Of a DNA stretch of 64,000 nt, positions 25,547-38,500 are shown in pieces. The stretch is from Metaphire vulgaris (taxonomy: Eukaryota; Annelida; Clitellata; Crassiclitellata; Megascolecidae), in the NCBI GenBank assembly GCA_018105865.1, contig CM030836.1:18303503-18367502 (forward strand), in the 5' to 3' direction. The position numbers and the translations under genes were made by a program. Below the pieces are notes generated by a model that ran no database searches, was not told where the DNA came from, and was given only the letters and a program-made list of their open reading frames with translations. The stretch's first letter is position 1, and every line of letters starts with the position of its first letter.

Positions 25547-26224
25547 GGCTACCAAATCAAATGTTTCAATATCGTCAGAAGAGCATCTGCAATTCTTCAG
25601 TCATATAGACACAATCATTTCCTTGAAGGAAGATCCAGTCACTATGTGAAGTCATATTGACCAAGTTGGCCCATTTATCCAGTTGGTTAACTGAAAATCA
25701 CAATAAAGCCATCATTTTTTTCATTGACAGCTTTAGATCAGTAACACGGATTGAAATCTTAAGACATTTGTCCCAGCCTGGATGATTCATCCATTGACGT
25801 TACACTACTGAAATGTTTCTATCCTAGTCTGAGAGTGACATGAGAGGAAGATTGAGTGGATCGAGGATGTTGTGGGATTATCAGATTTCATAGATCGACT
25901 GGCTTTGTTGGAGGCCTATGAAGTGAGTTCTGGCAACCTTTTGGCAATGGCGTGCCGACGTTGGATTTCTATTCCATTCAGCGTGCCAAAAACCTAATTC
26001 AGCGTGCCAACAACCTATCAATATACTCGCTTTACCATATCATCAAAATGTCTTTTTCGGCTACAGTAGGGTTGCTGTACTTAGTGTATTACCAAAGTAA
26101 CTTTAAAGGCATAGATTTTAATTAGACCGGGTGCACTTATACACTGTTTACGCTGGAGCCGCTTTGTTTGCACGCGCAGAGTGATACATTGTTTACGTTG
26201 GATAAACTTTGCTCCGAGTCTTGT

Positions 26225-26450
26225 GTTGCTTTGCTCCAGGTTTACCGTTGCTTTTTCTTTTCCCTCTCTTCCTTTTCCGTTTTTTCACTTCAAAGGTTAT
26301 TCCTTATTTTCTAAATAGGCCTAACTGTCTAGCGTTTGAGTCTTGTGCAATCCTTTCCTCTGGTTTGGTATGACTAGCATGTCTCTATAGACCTATCGTC
26401 GGTATTTACGGACTAATTTCTGATGTGTTGCTTTGCTCCAGGTTTACCGG
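26225..26450 (+). repeat. Direct repeat pair of about 23 bp
   Basis: TGCTTTGCTCCAGGTTTACC occurs near 26227 and again near 26429, in the PIGL-POT1 intergenic region. No function is apparent. Confidence 0.7.
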
Positions 26451-26769
26451 TAATCGTTTGGATTTTGGAACTATAACTATTGCTAATTTCACGTCTTATT
26501 ACCTGCAACAATTTTTAAAAAATATATATGAAGCATTATAGGATTAAAGCTAATATAAGAGAATCTTCGGTTTATTTAATTTCAAAAGAACAGCTAAAAT
26601 TTAAATAATGTTTTGTTTTATCAGCACTTAAGAAATGAGAATAAAACTAACGTTTCATCAAAACAATAAAACATGTTGGCCGCCATAGATTTATTACTAT
26701 ACATTGATATTATACATATGATATTAAAGTCTATGCTGGTCGTTAGCAATGCCAATGACTGATATAGCC

Positions 26770-26850
26770 ATTAAGTAAGTAAGTAAGTAAAATCTCGTTA
26801 ATTTCTAAAGCGCTTTCAAAAGATGCACCGAAGTAGCTCCTTATTTTTAC
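26770..26850. repeat. LINE or SINE tail with TAAG repeat
   Basis: (TAAG)n at 26773-26789 followed by TTAATTTCTAAAGCGCTTTC and GCACCGAAGTAG; a tail of the same style in the PIGL-POT1 intergenic region. Confidence 0.45.
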
Positions 26851-27009
26851 GCGCTCAATCTCAAATGAAGTAGCTATAGAGAAAGGTGGGTCATTCATGC
26901 CGGGTCATTAGCCAGAGTTCAGGGTCGACGACAGGGGAGACAGAGGATACATTTTTACCCGGGCCAGACGATAAAAAAGGGCCCGCGCTCACCATAAAAA
27001 TTATGATAC

Positions 27010-27133
27010 TTTCCCGTTATCCGGGCTCCAATAAAGTGTAATGACTTTTCGGTCGGAAACCTAACTCTAACCCTAACCCTAACCTTAACACCAAATACAC
27101 CATCCCTCTACTGGGGTCCGGATAACGGGAAAG
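27010..27133. mobile_element. Inverted-repeat element with internal telomere-like repeats
   Basis: Ends are CTTTCCCGTTATCCGGG and CCGGATAACGGGAAAG, forming about 16-bp inverted repeats. Between them lie CTAACCCTAACCCTAACC runs (27061-27092). Single copy in the window. Confidence 0.7.
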
Positions 27134-27154
27134 AGACAAAATTATTTCAATGTA

Positions 27155-27795
27155 AAGATTTATTTATTTATTTATTTTATTTATTGAAAGTTAAGATTTT
27201 TGTGGTGAATCGACCTAGAAGGACTACTCGAACACATTACATAGTACATGAATAATAGGCCTATAGGTCAGGATCTATCAGAATAGCTGATCTCGAACAG
27301 CCAAGTCTTCAGTCGCTTCTTAAATATGTCCAGAGAAGTTGATGTTTGGACAGAAATGGGAAGACGATTCCAGGCTTTCGCTGCAGTAACCGGGAAGGCA
27401 CGGTCGCCGGCAGTGGCAAGGCGTGTGCGCGGCACGAGGAGTGCTTGAGTGGAGCCAGATCGCAGACGCCTTCTACTGTCTATGTCTGCCGATCTCTGGA
27501 GTTCACACTGGAGATAGGAGGGACCGATGTCGTGCAAGCACCGATAGACGAGGGTTGCCAGTTTATAAGTTATTCTCTCGGGGACTGAGAGCCAGTGTAG
27601 GTCGATCAACAGTGGCGTGATGTGATCGTACTTCCTTGATTGATGGATCAGGCGTGCAGCCGCATGAAGTACGCTCTGGAGTCTGTCGAGGAGGTATTTC
27701 GGGAGCCCTGCTAAGGTGGCGTTGCCGTAGTCAAGTTTAGTGATTACTAAGGCACTGATCAAAGTCTTCAGATGTAAGATGTAAGTGTCGACCTT
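27155..27795 (-). mobile_element. 5'-truncated non-LTR retrotransposon (LINE) 3' end
   Basis: The minus strand is open from about 27795 to a stop at 27268 and encodes the C-terminal end of a CR1/L2/Rex-like reverse transcriptase polyprotein: KLDYGNATLAGLP, LHWLSVPERITYKLA, RTRLATAGDRAFP and AWNRLPISV are typical of this region. A short 3' tail follows, ending in an (AAAT)n tract at 27156-27187. The 5' end is cut off at about 27795, where unrelated repeat sequence begins. The frame is intact, so the insertion is fairly young. Confidence 0.85.
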
Positions 27796-28207
27796 TTTGC
27801 TTGTCAGCACTTATTTAACATGAGACGACCTTTTTTGCTTGTCAAAGTTTTTAAACAACAGGCCCGGAATCAATAGAAAGTACAGTTTATTTAGCACTAT
27901 AATCATAGCTGGTGCTGCTGACAATATTGATAATGAACTAAAGAGACTCAGATATGATGAAAAGGTTTGTTGCTTTTAAAGATTACAGGCGTTTGTGCTC
28001 CATAAAGCATTTCCAAAGAGGAACTAAAGACGTTTTGCTTGCTACTAAATTACTAACCTGGCGCTAAAATAATTCTGTCGACTCGACTGATTTCAATAGT
28101 TGGCATCCGGTTTGTCTCTGGATTAAATGTGATTTTGCTTTTTCAAAATTAACTTGCTGTTTTTCGTAAACGATTCAAATGTTATTCTGGCATCGAATTT
28201 TAAAATA

Positions 28208-28601
28208 TTCGGTAATCCTGCAGTTTAGGTGCGTAAATTATTTTGTGGTTTGGCGGCATTGAACGCGGCAAGGTAGTGCTTTCTGAACCACATAGCTGCT
28301 ACGCTGGAGCCATTATTTAAGAGATATACTCTCTCTGGTACACATATAATTTCTGATGGTTGGCCGTCTTACGCAAATATTGATCGTATGGTACGTATCG
28401 GTCATATACATGCACGATGCTGTGGTCCATCAACATCACTTCGTCGACCCTAACCATAGCGATATTCACAACTAAGTTGTTGTTATGTTAACTTTATGAC
28501 ATAATAAAGATACTTTCCCTGTTATACAGAGGTTTTAATGTTATAAATATAATCTAAAATAATGAAAATAATTTACGCACCTAAACTGCAGGATTACCAA
28601 A
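28208..28601. mobile_element. TIR element flanked by TA, long near-perfect inverted repeats
   Basis: The ends (28208-28244 and 28565-28601) are inverted copies of about 37 bp with one mismatch, both containing GGTAATCCTGCAGTTTAGG. TA flanks each side. There is no coding capacity in the 394 bp, so it looks like a non-autonomous Tc1/mariner-type element. Confidence 0.75.
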
Positions 28602-28724
28602 TAGTCTTTTGTTCTTGATAACCTGTCACGACTTTGATTTTAAATCGATGTTCAAACTATTAAGAATATGACTGGTGTTAGAACTGGATGTGGAGGGAAA
28701 TTTTTGGCACTTGTAACAACAACA

Positions 28725-28860
28725 ACAATAATAATAATTATTATTATTATTAAGAGCATTTCTAGAGCGCAAATAATCGCAAAGCAGCAAATGCTTATGG
28801 TATCAGCCGATGGCACGCCAAATTTAGTCTGTAGTGTTATCTTAGAGATCAGAATCGTGT
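28725..28860. repeat. LINE 3'-tail fragment
   Basis: (AAT/TTA)n at 28727-28752, then AGCATTTCTAGAGCGCAAAT and TATCAGCCGATGGCACGCCA, again matching the tail at 3810-3860. Confidence 0.55.
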
Positions 28861-29309
28861 TGCCAAATTAATTGACTAGAGTTTTAACAAAATAAATACC
28901 ATAATGGACTTTATTGGCCCAGAATCAGTAAAATTGCATAAAGTCACAATGAACCGCAGAGCCTTTGACTTCAACTTGGGGGCCTTCGCCTTCTAAATCA
29001 CTTTTTTATTCATATTCTGCATTAGCATTGTCACGAAAGGGTACCGTGAGACTGGGAGCCCAATTAGGGCTAGGACTGGTCGTTAGATTTGCAGAAATAT
29101 TGATGAGGGAATATTTTAGAGAGGAGGTAGAAATGTGATTGTCAACAGAAATGGTATATGTAGTTGGATAAACCTTAAGATGTGCTGTCAAGAACTGAAA
29201 ATTTCCATGCTAAAATGTGGGAAAGAAAATAATGGGGTCTTTTGAAAATTGGGGACTCATGGCTATGAGCCACATTGGTCTTATTTCAGTTTTGCCAATG
29301 CCCAGAATA

Positions 29310-29405
29310 ATTTTTTTTTATAGAAACTGATAAATGATAGCCAGAGCAGAAAAACAGAATAAATTTTTTTTTATAGAAACTGATAAATGATAGCCAGAGC
29401 AGAAA
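29310..29405 (+). repeat. Tandem duplication of about 51 bp
   Basis: The segment TAGAAACTGATAAATGATAG plus CCAGAGCAGAAA occurs twice in tandem (about 29319-29352 and 29370-29403), in the POT1 upstream region. Confidence 0.85.
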
Positions 29406-29560
29406 TTATTTTCAAAATTCAAGTATTAGCTTCATGTTGGTTTGAGTCACCATTTGACAAAATTTGCTATTTCTCAGATTGTCTTTTGTGAGCAAAATTA
29501 TAAATTTGTTGTTTTGTTTACAGAATAAGAAGAACGTGTTACCCTGATCAGTATTGCTAG

Positions 29561-32500
29561 ATGGCTTCGATTATAGTCGTGACACTGGAAGACATTCACG
29601 CTCTGGAAAAGGAGCTGCATCAGCGTCGGTCATTAAAGAGACTCAAAGTGAATGAAATCAGAGCTAACCAGGACTATTCTGGTCGATATATTCTGGTATT
29701 TAGAGCAAATATAGAAAAATTTGAAAAAATTTCTTGTTTGACAATTGCATTTGTAAATTTTGACAAACTAGCAAAGCGCAGCTCACCATAATTTTGCTTT
29801 TACTGGCATTTAATGGATGCTTCATTTGTTATTATGTAGTAATTTATCAGCATAAGTACAGTGTTGTGCCAAAAGTTTAGAGACAAACGTTATGGCATAA
29901 GCGCTTTACAGCTGCACTGCTGACTTTAAATTTGAATATTAATTAAACGCTTAATCCTATTTGAATCAGCTTTGTTGACATCATCTAATGATGACACTTA
30001 TTTGATGAATCTGTTCTGGTTTAAACTCGTTCTTAATGTAAATAACAATATGGCAGAAAAATAAAATCAAGACATTGTCATGGCCAGCACAGTACTATGA
30101 TCTGAATATTATGAAAAATGTTTTTCTGTCTGCCATGTTCTTTATTAACTTTTGGCACGGCACTGTATATCTCAGTGCAGGAGTTTAGCAGTTTATAAAG
30201 GAGTTCATTTCCAAAATGAAATTTTCGCATGGTAATAGACTCTGTAAGTAATGTGAAATTTGTTGCCGTAACTTGGCCCGTAAGCTGTTTGTTGTGCATG
30301 TTTTTTATTGCAGGGAAAAATTAGACACACTGGTACCCTAGTAAAACATGCCAAGCTTCCTATTCAGTACAGGAAACTTAATATTGAAGAAAGTAAGCTA
30401 TTTATTTAATTGCTTCAATTTCAATGCACTTTCTAGTATTCAGATTTGTATCATGAAGTTTGTTGGTTAAATAGTAACTAATCTGTGAATGTGTGATGAT
30501 TCTTGACTCTTTCGCTACTAGACCCTTCGGCCCAAAGGGTTCCTAAGATCTAGCCATTTACATCAATAATGCTTGACAGTCCAGAATGCGGCAATGGTGT
30601 TTTAGACCGACTGATTGACGTTCTGTGTTGTGATTTCACTTTGTGTACGCCATTGGGGGGGGGGTTGCAACAGTAACGAAAGGGTTAGCATGTTGATCTA
30701 GTAAACCTAAAATTTAAATTGAATTTCAAATGTGATAACGACTATATTAAATCTTTACATTTATCATAAGTATTATCAATGTTAATACTGTGCTACCGTC
30801 TCTCTTATGATTATAATACGGTAATAATATTGGCAACTGTTTGCATGCCAAGTATTTGCCTGGCACACCAAGTATTTTGCAGAGGCGAGTGCGATCGGAT
30901 AACACTGGTTTTTGGATTGTTTTAGGTGAGACGCGCGAATGCATTCATGTTGTTTTGGTAGTCGACTGTGCTGATGAAAAGTTTTCCACTCAAATGAAAG
31001 CCTTGAAAGACGACAATCTGAGATTGAATGTGAGTCTATTCTTGTTGATTACCGGTATATACTGTAGTTATTTGTTTATGTTTGTTTCAGTTTCATTGCA
31101 TCATTTTCTGCTTTGTGTCTACATAGTCCTTTACACTGAGGTCACATTGCCAATATAGTTTAATTGGTTTAAATCTAGATGTACGGCATCTGTTCTGCAT
31201 TGTCCTTTCTTTGTTTGCACCATGTGTCTATCGAAATAAATTAAGAAATCTTTGATTTGTATCTGCAGGACGTTTTGGTGTTTACAAATTTCAAGATTGA
31301 GGCCAATCCATTGTTTCCAAATCACGATAGCTCCAACATGTTTCAAGCAATTGTCAATCTTTCTTTGGTGGGCAGTATTATTATGGTAAGCAATTATGTA
31401 TATCTTCTTCATCTGATGAACCTAACCCTTTATAGGAATCCTACAGTAATTTGCTCAACCGAGTGATTTTGGATATGCAATTTCTAGGGTCTTGGGTGGT
31501 TAATGCCTTTGAAGCTTTAGAATTCCTATGAAGGCGGACTCTTATTGCAGCATTTGATTAGTGCAGGTTCTTTTGCATGTTTATGTGTTTCTAAAACCTC
31601 GGGCCAAGTAAACTAAAAGCTTATTCATTGTGAATATTGTTGAGAAAACAAAATCTCCAATATTTCAAATGGTTGTGCTTTGAATGCATTGACGTTAGTG
31701 TTTCCAGAAGTGTTTTCTCATTCATATGCCCTATTCACTGCTTCCTGTGAGTTGTTGTGTTGTTTAGCAGCAGACTGTTATTTTGTGTACCATTTTATAT
31801 TTTGGTTAAGTTTTTGGTTTGCTGTTTACAGGTAGTCAGATCAAAGCGTGGTTCTGATGACAGGAAGAGACAGCATCAGGATGCATCTTCTCTTTCAATT
31901 CCTCCAAGGAATAGACAGCATCAGGATGCATCTTCTGGTTCAATTCCTCCAAGGAAGAGACAGCATCAAGATGCATCTTCTGGTTCAATTCCTCCAAGGA
32001 AGAGACAGCATCAAGATGCATCTTCTGGTTCAATTCCTCCAAAGAACAGACAGCATCAAGATGCATCTTCTCTTTCAATTCTACCCACTCCAAATCTTTC
32101 TAGATCCAAAACTGGGGTGTGTAACTGCTGTCGTTACAATGCTTGATTCAATTAATGGCTCGTCCTTATGGTACGTACTCAAAAAAATACATATTTTCAA
32201 CCCCCCTCCGTTGCACACAACGTAAAGTCGTACATACGCAAAATCTCAAAAAATCCAACCCTGCCTTCCCCTCTCAGTGCATTGCGTACTATATGGATGG
32301 ACCCTAAGACAGGTCAGAATGAATGGAGTATGATTTGCTTGTTAAAAATGTGTTTGCTTTTGTGAAATTTTATGCTACGGAGTTATGTAATTGGTACAGA
32401 TGTTGGTGGCTTGTAGCAAAAGGATCCTTACGTTTACGTCAAACTGAGCGATCTTACGATAGGAACAGTCGTCAATATCTTTGGTGTTGTGAAGTTTGTT

Positions 32501-35500
32501 AAAGACGCTACCAAGACGCGTGGACCGGGTGGGTTTTGCCATTCAATTTAGTCATCTGTTTTTATTTTGTGATCTGACATTGCCACCACTTTCATGTTTT
32601 GGCATTTGCGTTTTTCTTTGGCGCTTAACATTTGGTAAAAAAACAGCTTATCCCATTCTCAAATCCAAACCTTGTTCTTGGCGCTGACCTCCAGCATCAA
32701 AGGCAAGCAGCAGCACAGGTGAACAGGTGACTTGAATCATCAATGTAGAAGAGTATGGTAGTTTGCCATTGCTTTCTTCTGACCGGTGTTTTCTCTTAAC
32801 AGCTTATTGCTGCTGCCTGTTTATCCATGCCTGAGTGAGGCAGTGGCGGCTCCAGGATTTGGCAAGTGGGGGGCCGTTGGGGTGGCAACTTCTAATCATG
32901 GGGGGGCCAACCATTTGTTGCTAGGTATGTAGTATTAAGTATAGGGTCCCAACTGGGGGGCCAGGCACTCAATAGGGGCATGGGCCCCCCGGATACCCCT
33001 GTGGAGGTGCCACTGGAGTGAGAAATGACTGGGTTGGCCACCTGTGCAGCGATTCAGTCACCAAACGATTTAGAAGCCTCGCTCAACACGACAACGCGGG
33101 TGTGCTTAACTGTGGTTTTATAATGACAACTGGTCACCCAATGCCAAGCAGGCTGATGATTATCTAATGAATCGTCTATAATAAAATATTTGATGTTTGC
33201 GATCTGTCTGCAGTTGAGTTGACTGAGTTGTCGCCTGAATTCGCGCGAAGTACGATGAAAATTTTGGTTTAATAAATGTTCTTTGGAGGATTGTATGTTC
33301 TGTCCGACTCCTTGAGATCTGGATATGCAGACACATAGTCGTACGGTCTTAATGTGAGGTTTCATCCAAGACAGTTTGAATGACATGATAAGGAAATACT
33401 TGTTAAAAATTTGTGTTTTCTTGTCAAAACAAAATTGGGGATTGTATTTGTAGATTATTCTATGGTGGTCTCAATTACGGATGAGACTCGAAAAAACACC
33501 TATGACAAGTTGAAATGTAACCTATTCGGACGTTTCGAGAAGCTTCCTTCTGTGAAACTTCGGCAGATTATTCGCTTTCATCGGCTTAAGGTGGGGAAAT
33601 ATTTTGTAATTTACTCTCTCGTTATGCAGTGATTCGGTTTTCTTGTCTTTTATTCCTTCACCAACTAATCATCATTATTTTAACTGTGTTATTTTGCCAT
33701 TATACCCCCACACACACAAATTATTGGTTGTTTTTGTCATGCCTAGATTACAACTTTCAAAGGTGAACTTCAGGGACAATTTTGTGCTGGATTTTCATGG
33801 GTAGTTTTCGATGGAACAGTGGGCGCTTCGCTGGCACCAATTTCAACATCGAGTATGAACAATACTTTGACAGGCGAAGATGAGGAAACGGTAGGTCACC
33901 GTTTTAGAATTCATCCGATTGTCTGATGAAGCAAGGTTATTATGGTGATACTTGTTTTCTGAGCTGAATAAAAGTAACTTGGCAAAGTTGGCACGAAACT
34001 TCGATGGGGCCTTTGTTTCTGTCGGAAAGTGACTGGTTTCGTCGGCGTTGTTCGATTTAGAATAGTTTGAAATTGATCCAACTACACGGCCTGTTTCGAT
34101 TTGGTGATTTTGGCACATTGCGGATGTAGTCTTATCCGTAGAAACCGTAGAATTATTGCCAGAATTACGTTGCGACTAGATGTATGAGTTATGGGGGAAA
34201 ATGATTTTTGGTTAGGCTTTTATATGCATGGCTTATCTTGTTGAGTCATGTTGCTCTGTTGTGCAAGAATATTTCAGACTGCTGTCAGAGTTTGAAATAG
34301 CATGCCCAGATTTCAGAAATTTTAGTAGGTCATGTGGGACCATTGATATTTCAATATGCTGTGTATATGTTTATGGTCTTTCTTTTGAAACTTAATGTAT
34401 GAAGTGACATGCTTGAAGATGTTTTATGGCAGAGCTGTTTAATGGTGAACAGTTGTTGTTTTGCATATATATCAAATGTTGCACATAACCTTAAGTGTAA
34501 AATGATATAATGCAAAATTTGTATAGCTCCTCATTTATTTCTGCTCAGAGGTGTTCCTGGTTCTGGATTCAATTAACCCGTTAACTGGGCGCCCCGAGTA
34601 ACACTCATCCATTTTACATTGAGTTACAAATAGTTGCCCAATTAAGGGGTTAATAAAAGAGTGATACTTTGGCTATTGCATGTTCATTAGTTCTTTCCAT
34701 CTCATACTCGGGCAGTTCTTGGTACTCGCGATATTATGAAGCGGCACTATAGAAGTTTAAGATTGGATTAGAGGCATGAATAATGGAATCTGTACTTATT
34801 GGATCAGATGTCATTACTGATGTATAGATGTATAATTTTAGTTTTCTTCTCTGTGTAACGGTGCTTACATTTTGACGGCTACCAATTTAATAACTATTAA
34901 TTTTTTAATTAATTAATATCTTAATTATTGAATTTTTAATAGGTTAAGCAGTTACGGCTTTGGGCTGAGTCAGCAGACATTAATTTAAGTCAGAATTCAA
35001 TATCACATAAGAAACATCCGTCCTTGTCTGAGATCAGCCTGAACCAGTATTTTGATCTGATATGTCAGGTAAAAGTTATGTTTTAACTCTCTCATTATTT
35101 TGATGAATATATCAACATTTGAAGGATATGTTCATTACTGCTGCGTGAGTTTAGTAGAAATTCTTAAATTGTTTTGTTGAGTCCTATCTTGCACATGATT
35201 TTGTGGAGTTGTACTAAATTACCATAATTTCACATGTTCGCCACACTCCTGTTTATGATACTAGGAAGTTTAGGATATTTTACTCGCGGTTTTGTATGGT
35301 TTCCTTAGAACATGCACAATATGCGTGCTTTGAGTCCATCCATATAGTACGTACGCACTGAGGGGGTTGAATTTTGGAGATTTTGCATATGTATAACGGG
35401 GAGGGGGGTGAAAAATATGCCTCTTTTGTGTACATACTATGTGCCCTTTGGCTATGATGCTCATTACATGGTTAAACAAATTCATCTGCTGACCGTTGTT

Positions 35501-38500
35501 TTTGTAAAGGTTGTTGGCAAATGTATCATTGTTGAAGGAGAGTCGATGCTTTTGAAAGTCTGGGACGGTACTCCGGTCGGACTGTTAGTGATTTCGATCT
35601 TTATTCGTTCTCGTGATTGTTTGTTGAATATCTCAAAAATTAATTAAGTAATATGTATAAATAAATATGTGTATCTGGTGATTTATGAGTTTCCGTTATG
35701 GACTGTTTACTGCAGGAAAATTTGCTGGGCTCATTTATGGCATAATTATGATAAGGAAATAGGCAATTCACCAAATTCACTATTTTGCATGACAATTTTC
35801 TGATTATGGTGGCTATCTGGAAATTGGGCTACTCTCCACAAAGAAAGTCTTTTCGTGTTTTTTTTTCGTGATTTTTATCCTATTTCGTCTTAATTTTCAA
35901 TTTATCTTTCTAACATTTGAAGACAAATATTTTGATGAGTTGATAAATATTTTTATTTGACTTCCTTGTTACTATGGACAGTTTTAACTGAATTGATTTC
36001 CATTTAGGCATTCCTATTTAAAATTGTTAAGAAATGCGTATTGTTTGCATGTAGATCTTGTTGTGAAGCAACACTCTAAATTGAAAAATACAGAAAATAT
36101 ACGTTCGGGTGGTTTTAGCCCAAATCTGAACAGCAGAAACACAGATTAATGTTCCGTGCTTTTTTCAAGCAGGAAAAATTGTAATTATAATTATAATTTT
36201 TCCTGTCCAAAGCCTATGACAGTTGTGACCATTGCACGTCCAGTTTTTATCAAGGAAGTTTTCATCCTTGTGATTAAAAGGCTCCTCGTAGCAGAACTAA
36301 ATACGACACGCTGCGTCATCACACGGTTTTGTTTCTATTCTGCGTAGAAACTTGTACTCTCGCGTCTTATCGGATGATCTTGCATCAAGGTTTCAGTTCT
36401 GGAGTCCGCTGGCTCAACTGGAGCACCGCCACGTTGCCGATGTCACTGTATACGATAATCATTTCTACGATGCCGCCCAAGTCAACGTAATTCTTCTTAG
36501 CTGTTGTCAAATTAACTGAAAAGATTCTCTGACTTTAACCCCTTAACTGGGTATTTAACTGTAACTCAATGTAAAATGAACGGATATATCTGGGGTCCCC
36601 AGTTAAGGGGTTAAGAAATGTTAACGGAAAGGACCTTGCGGTGTATTGTATATTGGAAAATTCACACCGGATATGACAATCTGTGACAAAGTAGTAATCT
36701 GTGATATAGATGATCCTGTCTGTTTGGTTATTTCCTTAAATTTCAATTGTCAAGTTTTAACTTTCAGAGATATGGGTCATTGAGGGCAGCTAATGATGAA
36801 TTGACCTGCCTGTCATGCTGCATAATACCAGTTCTCCAAGGCTATAGATCTGGGTCTATATTGCAGTAATAATGCATTTGTGGAACTAGATGTGAAGCAG
36901 TCCTGAGAAATGGCCATGTACAATATGTATGCTAACAGCAACGCTAATTATCAAAGTTTGAGTGAATTTTTTATGAGATTGGCATAAGCTATATTTACAA
37001 ATGATTTTTCATGCGCGTTGTTTTAGGTCGGTGACTTCATAATTCTGCAGAATCTTCACGCACAGCTGCATGTGCCTCGGCCCAACGAAAAACCAACTCT
37101 GGTCTGTCCATCTGCAGAGTTGTCTCTTCATAACGGTGCTTCCTATAATCGCGGCCTGACGGTTCTCAAATCTACCTCGGCAGAGGTTGTGACGCTCAAA
37201 CGGAAATTGGACACAGTGTTTGCTGAAAATTATCTGCCATTCGACAGCACCGAAGAACTCTGGACGCAAACTCCGTCTGCTTCACCGTCGGGCATACGCG
37301 GTGGTGAAGCCACCACGGTCACGTCTACCGCTCTGGTCATGTCTGTTACTAAACAGAAATCAAGCCGGAACTCGATCTGTGAGGAGTCGTCGGAAGAATT
37401 CTTTACTCCCCCTCTGCTGCCTGGTAATGGTCGTGCGCCGATAAGTAAAACTCCTGTTATCGCTGCAGATTCTGTTGAGGAGGAAGACTTTCGTGTGGAA
37501 GAAACAGATCTTGCTGAGAACGACGAGAATTTGCCAAACGACGGGAATTCTGCGTCGGAGAATGCGTGTCCGTCCACTGGCGATGTCCCCCCAATGAAGA
37601 GAAAATTCAATTTCTCAAAAGCCTTATTAGAAGGGAAGGAAAACGCAAAAGTTGATGAAAACGAGACTGCGGATTCTCACAATGCAGAAAGGGTTGCCAC
37701 TTCAATGGGAAGTCAGTGCTCTATTGAGTCTTCGCATGATTTTGCATCCGATAGATGCATGCTAACTACTGCTACTGGTAAGTGTTTCATAACAGTTGCC
37801 CTTTATATCTTAACCCCTTAACTGGGGACCCCGGATATATCCGTCCATTTTACATTGAGTTACAGTTAAATACACGGTTAAGGGGTTAAAATATAGTTGT
37901 TAACTTATTAACCTACTAATTAACTTATTATCGTTGTTAACGAACCAAGTGCAGACGTGTTTCCAATGTCCAAGATTCTTAGGCGGATATGCTTTATAAT
38001 TGCAGTTCTGGTGGGACATAGCCACATCGCGATCACCAGAGTTGATAAAATTCAGAAGCACGCTCATCCGGGCAAGTTCCGGTTTCAAGGGTATGCCATC
38101 AATTATACGCCGAATTCCGATTCTGTCGATGGCTTTCTCCGACTCTACTGTCAAAGATGTAGATTCTCGTAAGGATTGTCAAGCTTTAAGAACTTTGATA
38201 ATTAATTAATTATCGGTAATGTTTTTTAAATACTGTGTTTGCGTCAGGCCTGAGGAGAGGGGGTGCAGCCGGTACATTGTACCGGGGCCCATGGAGTTTT
38301 CAGGGGCCCAGATCCGGTGACGATAAGGTTTTTTACTTGTCAGGCTGTTTTTGGAGAGTTGATAGCGTTTTTTTGCTTGTCAGGTTTTTCGGAGGCTTGA
38401 TAAATTTTTCTTAAGGGCCCGCAAATTTTTTTGTTCTGGGGCCCGGAATTTCTCTCGGCGGCCCTGGTTTGCGTGTGTTTGCTTGTGTCAAAATAAATAA

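Larger units (their letters stand above)
25547..29560. other. PIGL-POT1 intergenic stretch (divergent promoters)
   Basis: The two genes point away from each other. The stretch holds both promoters, the LINE at 27155-27795, two inverted-repeat elements and LINE tails. An acceptor-like TTTGTTTACAG ends at 29521, so POT1 probably has an upstream non-coding 5' exon that I cannot place. Confidence 0.6.

Noticed and set aside
31868..32092. CRISPR-like array
   Set aside because: The units are contiguous 45-bp tandem repeats with no spacers, in frame within an exon of an animal gene.
37230..37610. Minus-strand frame of 126 residues opposite POT1 exon 12
   Set aside because: It is the antisense shadow of the long POT1 exon and has no splice or family support.
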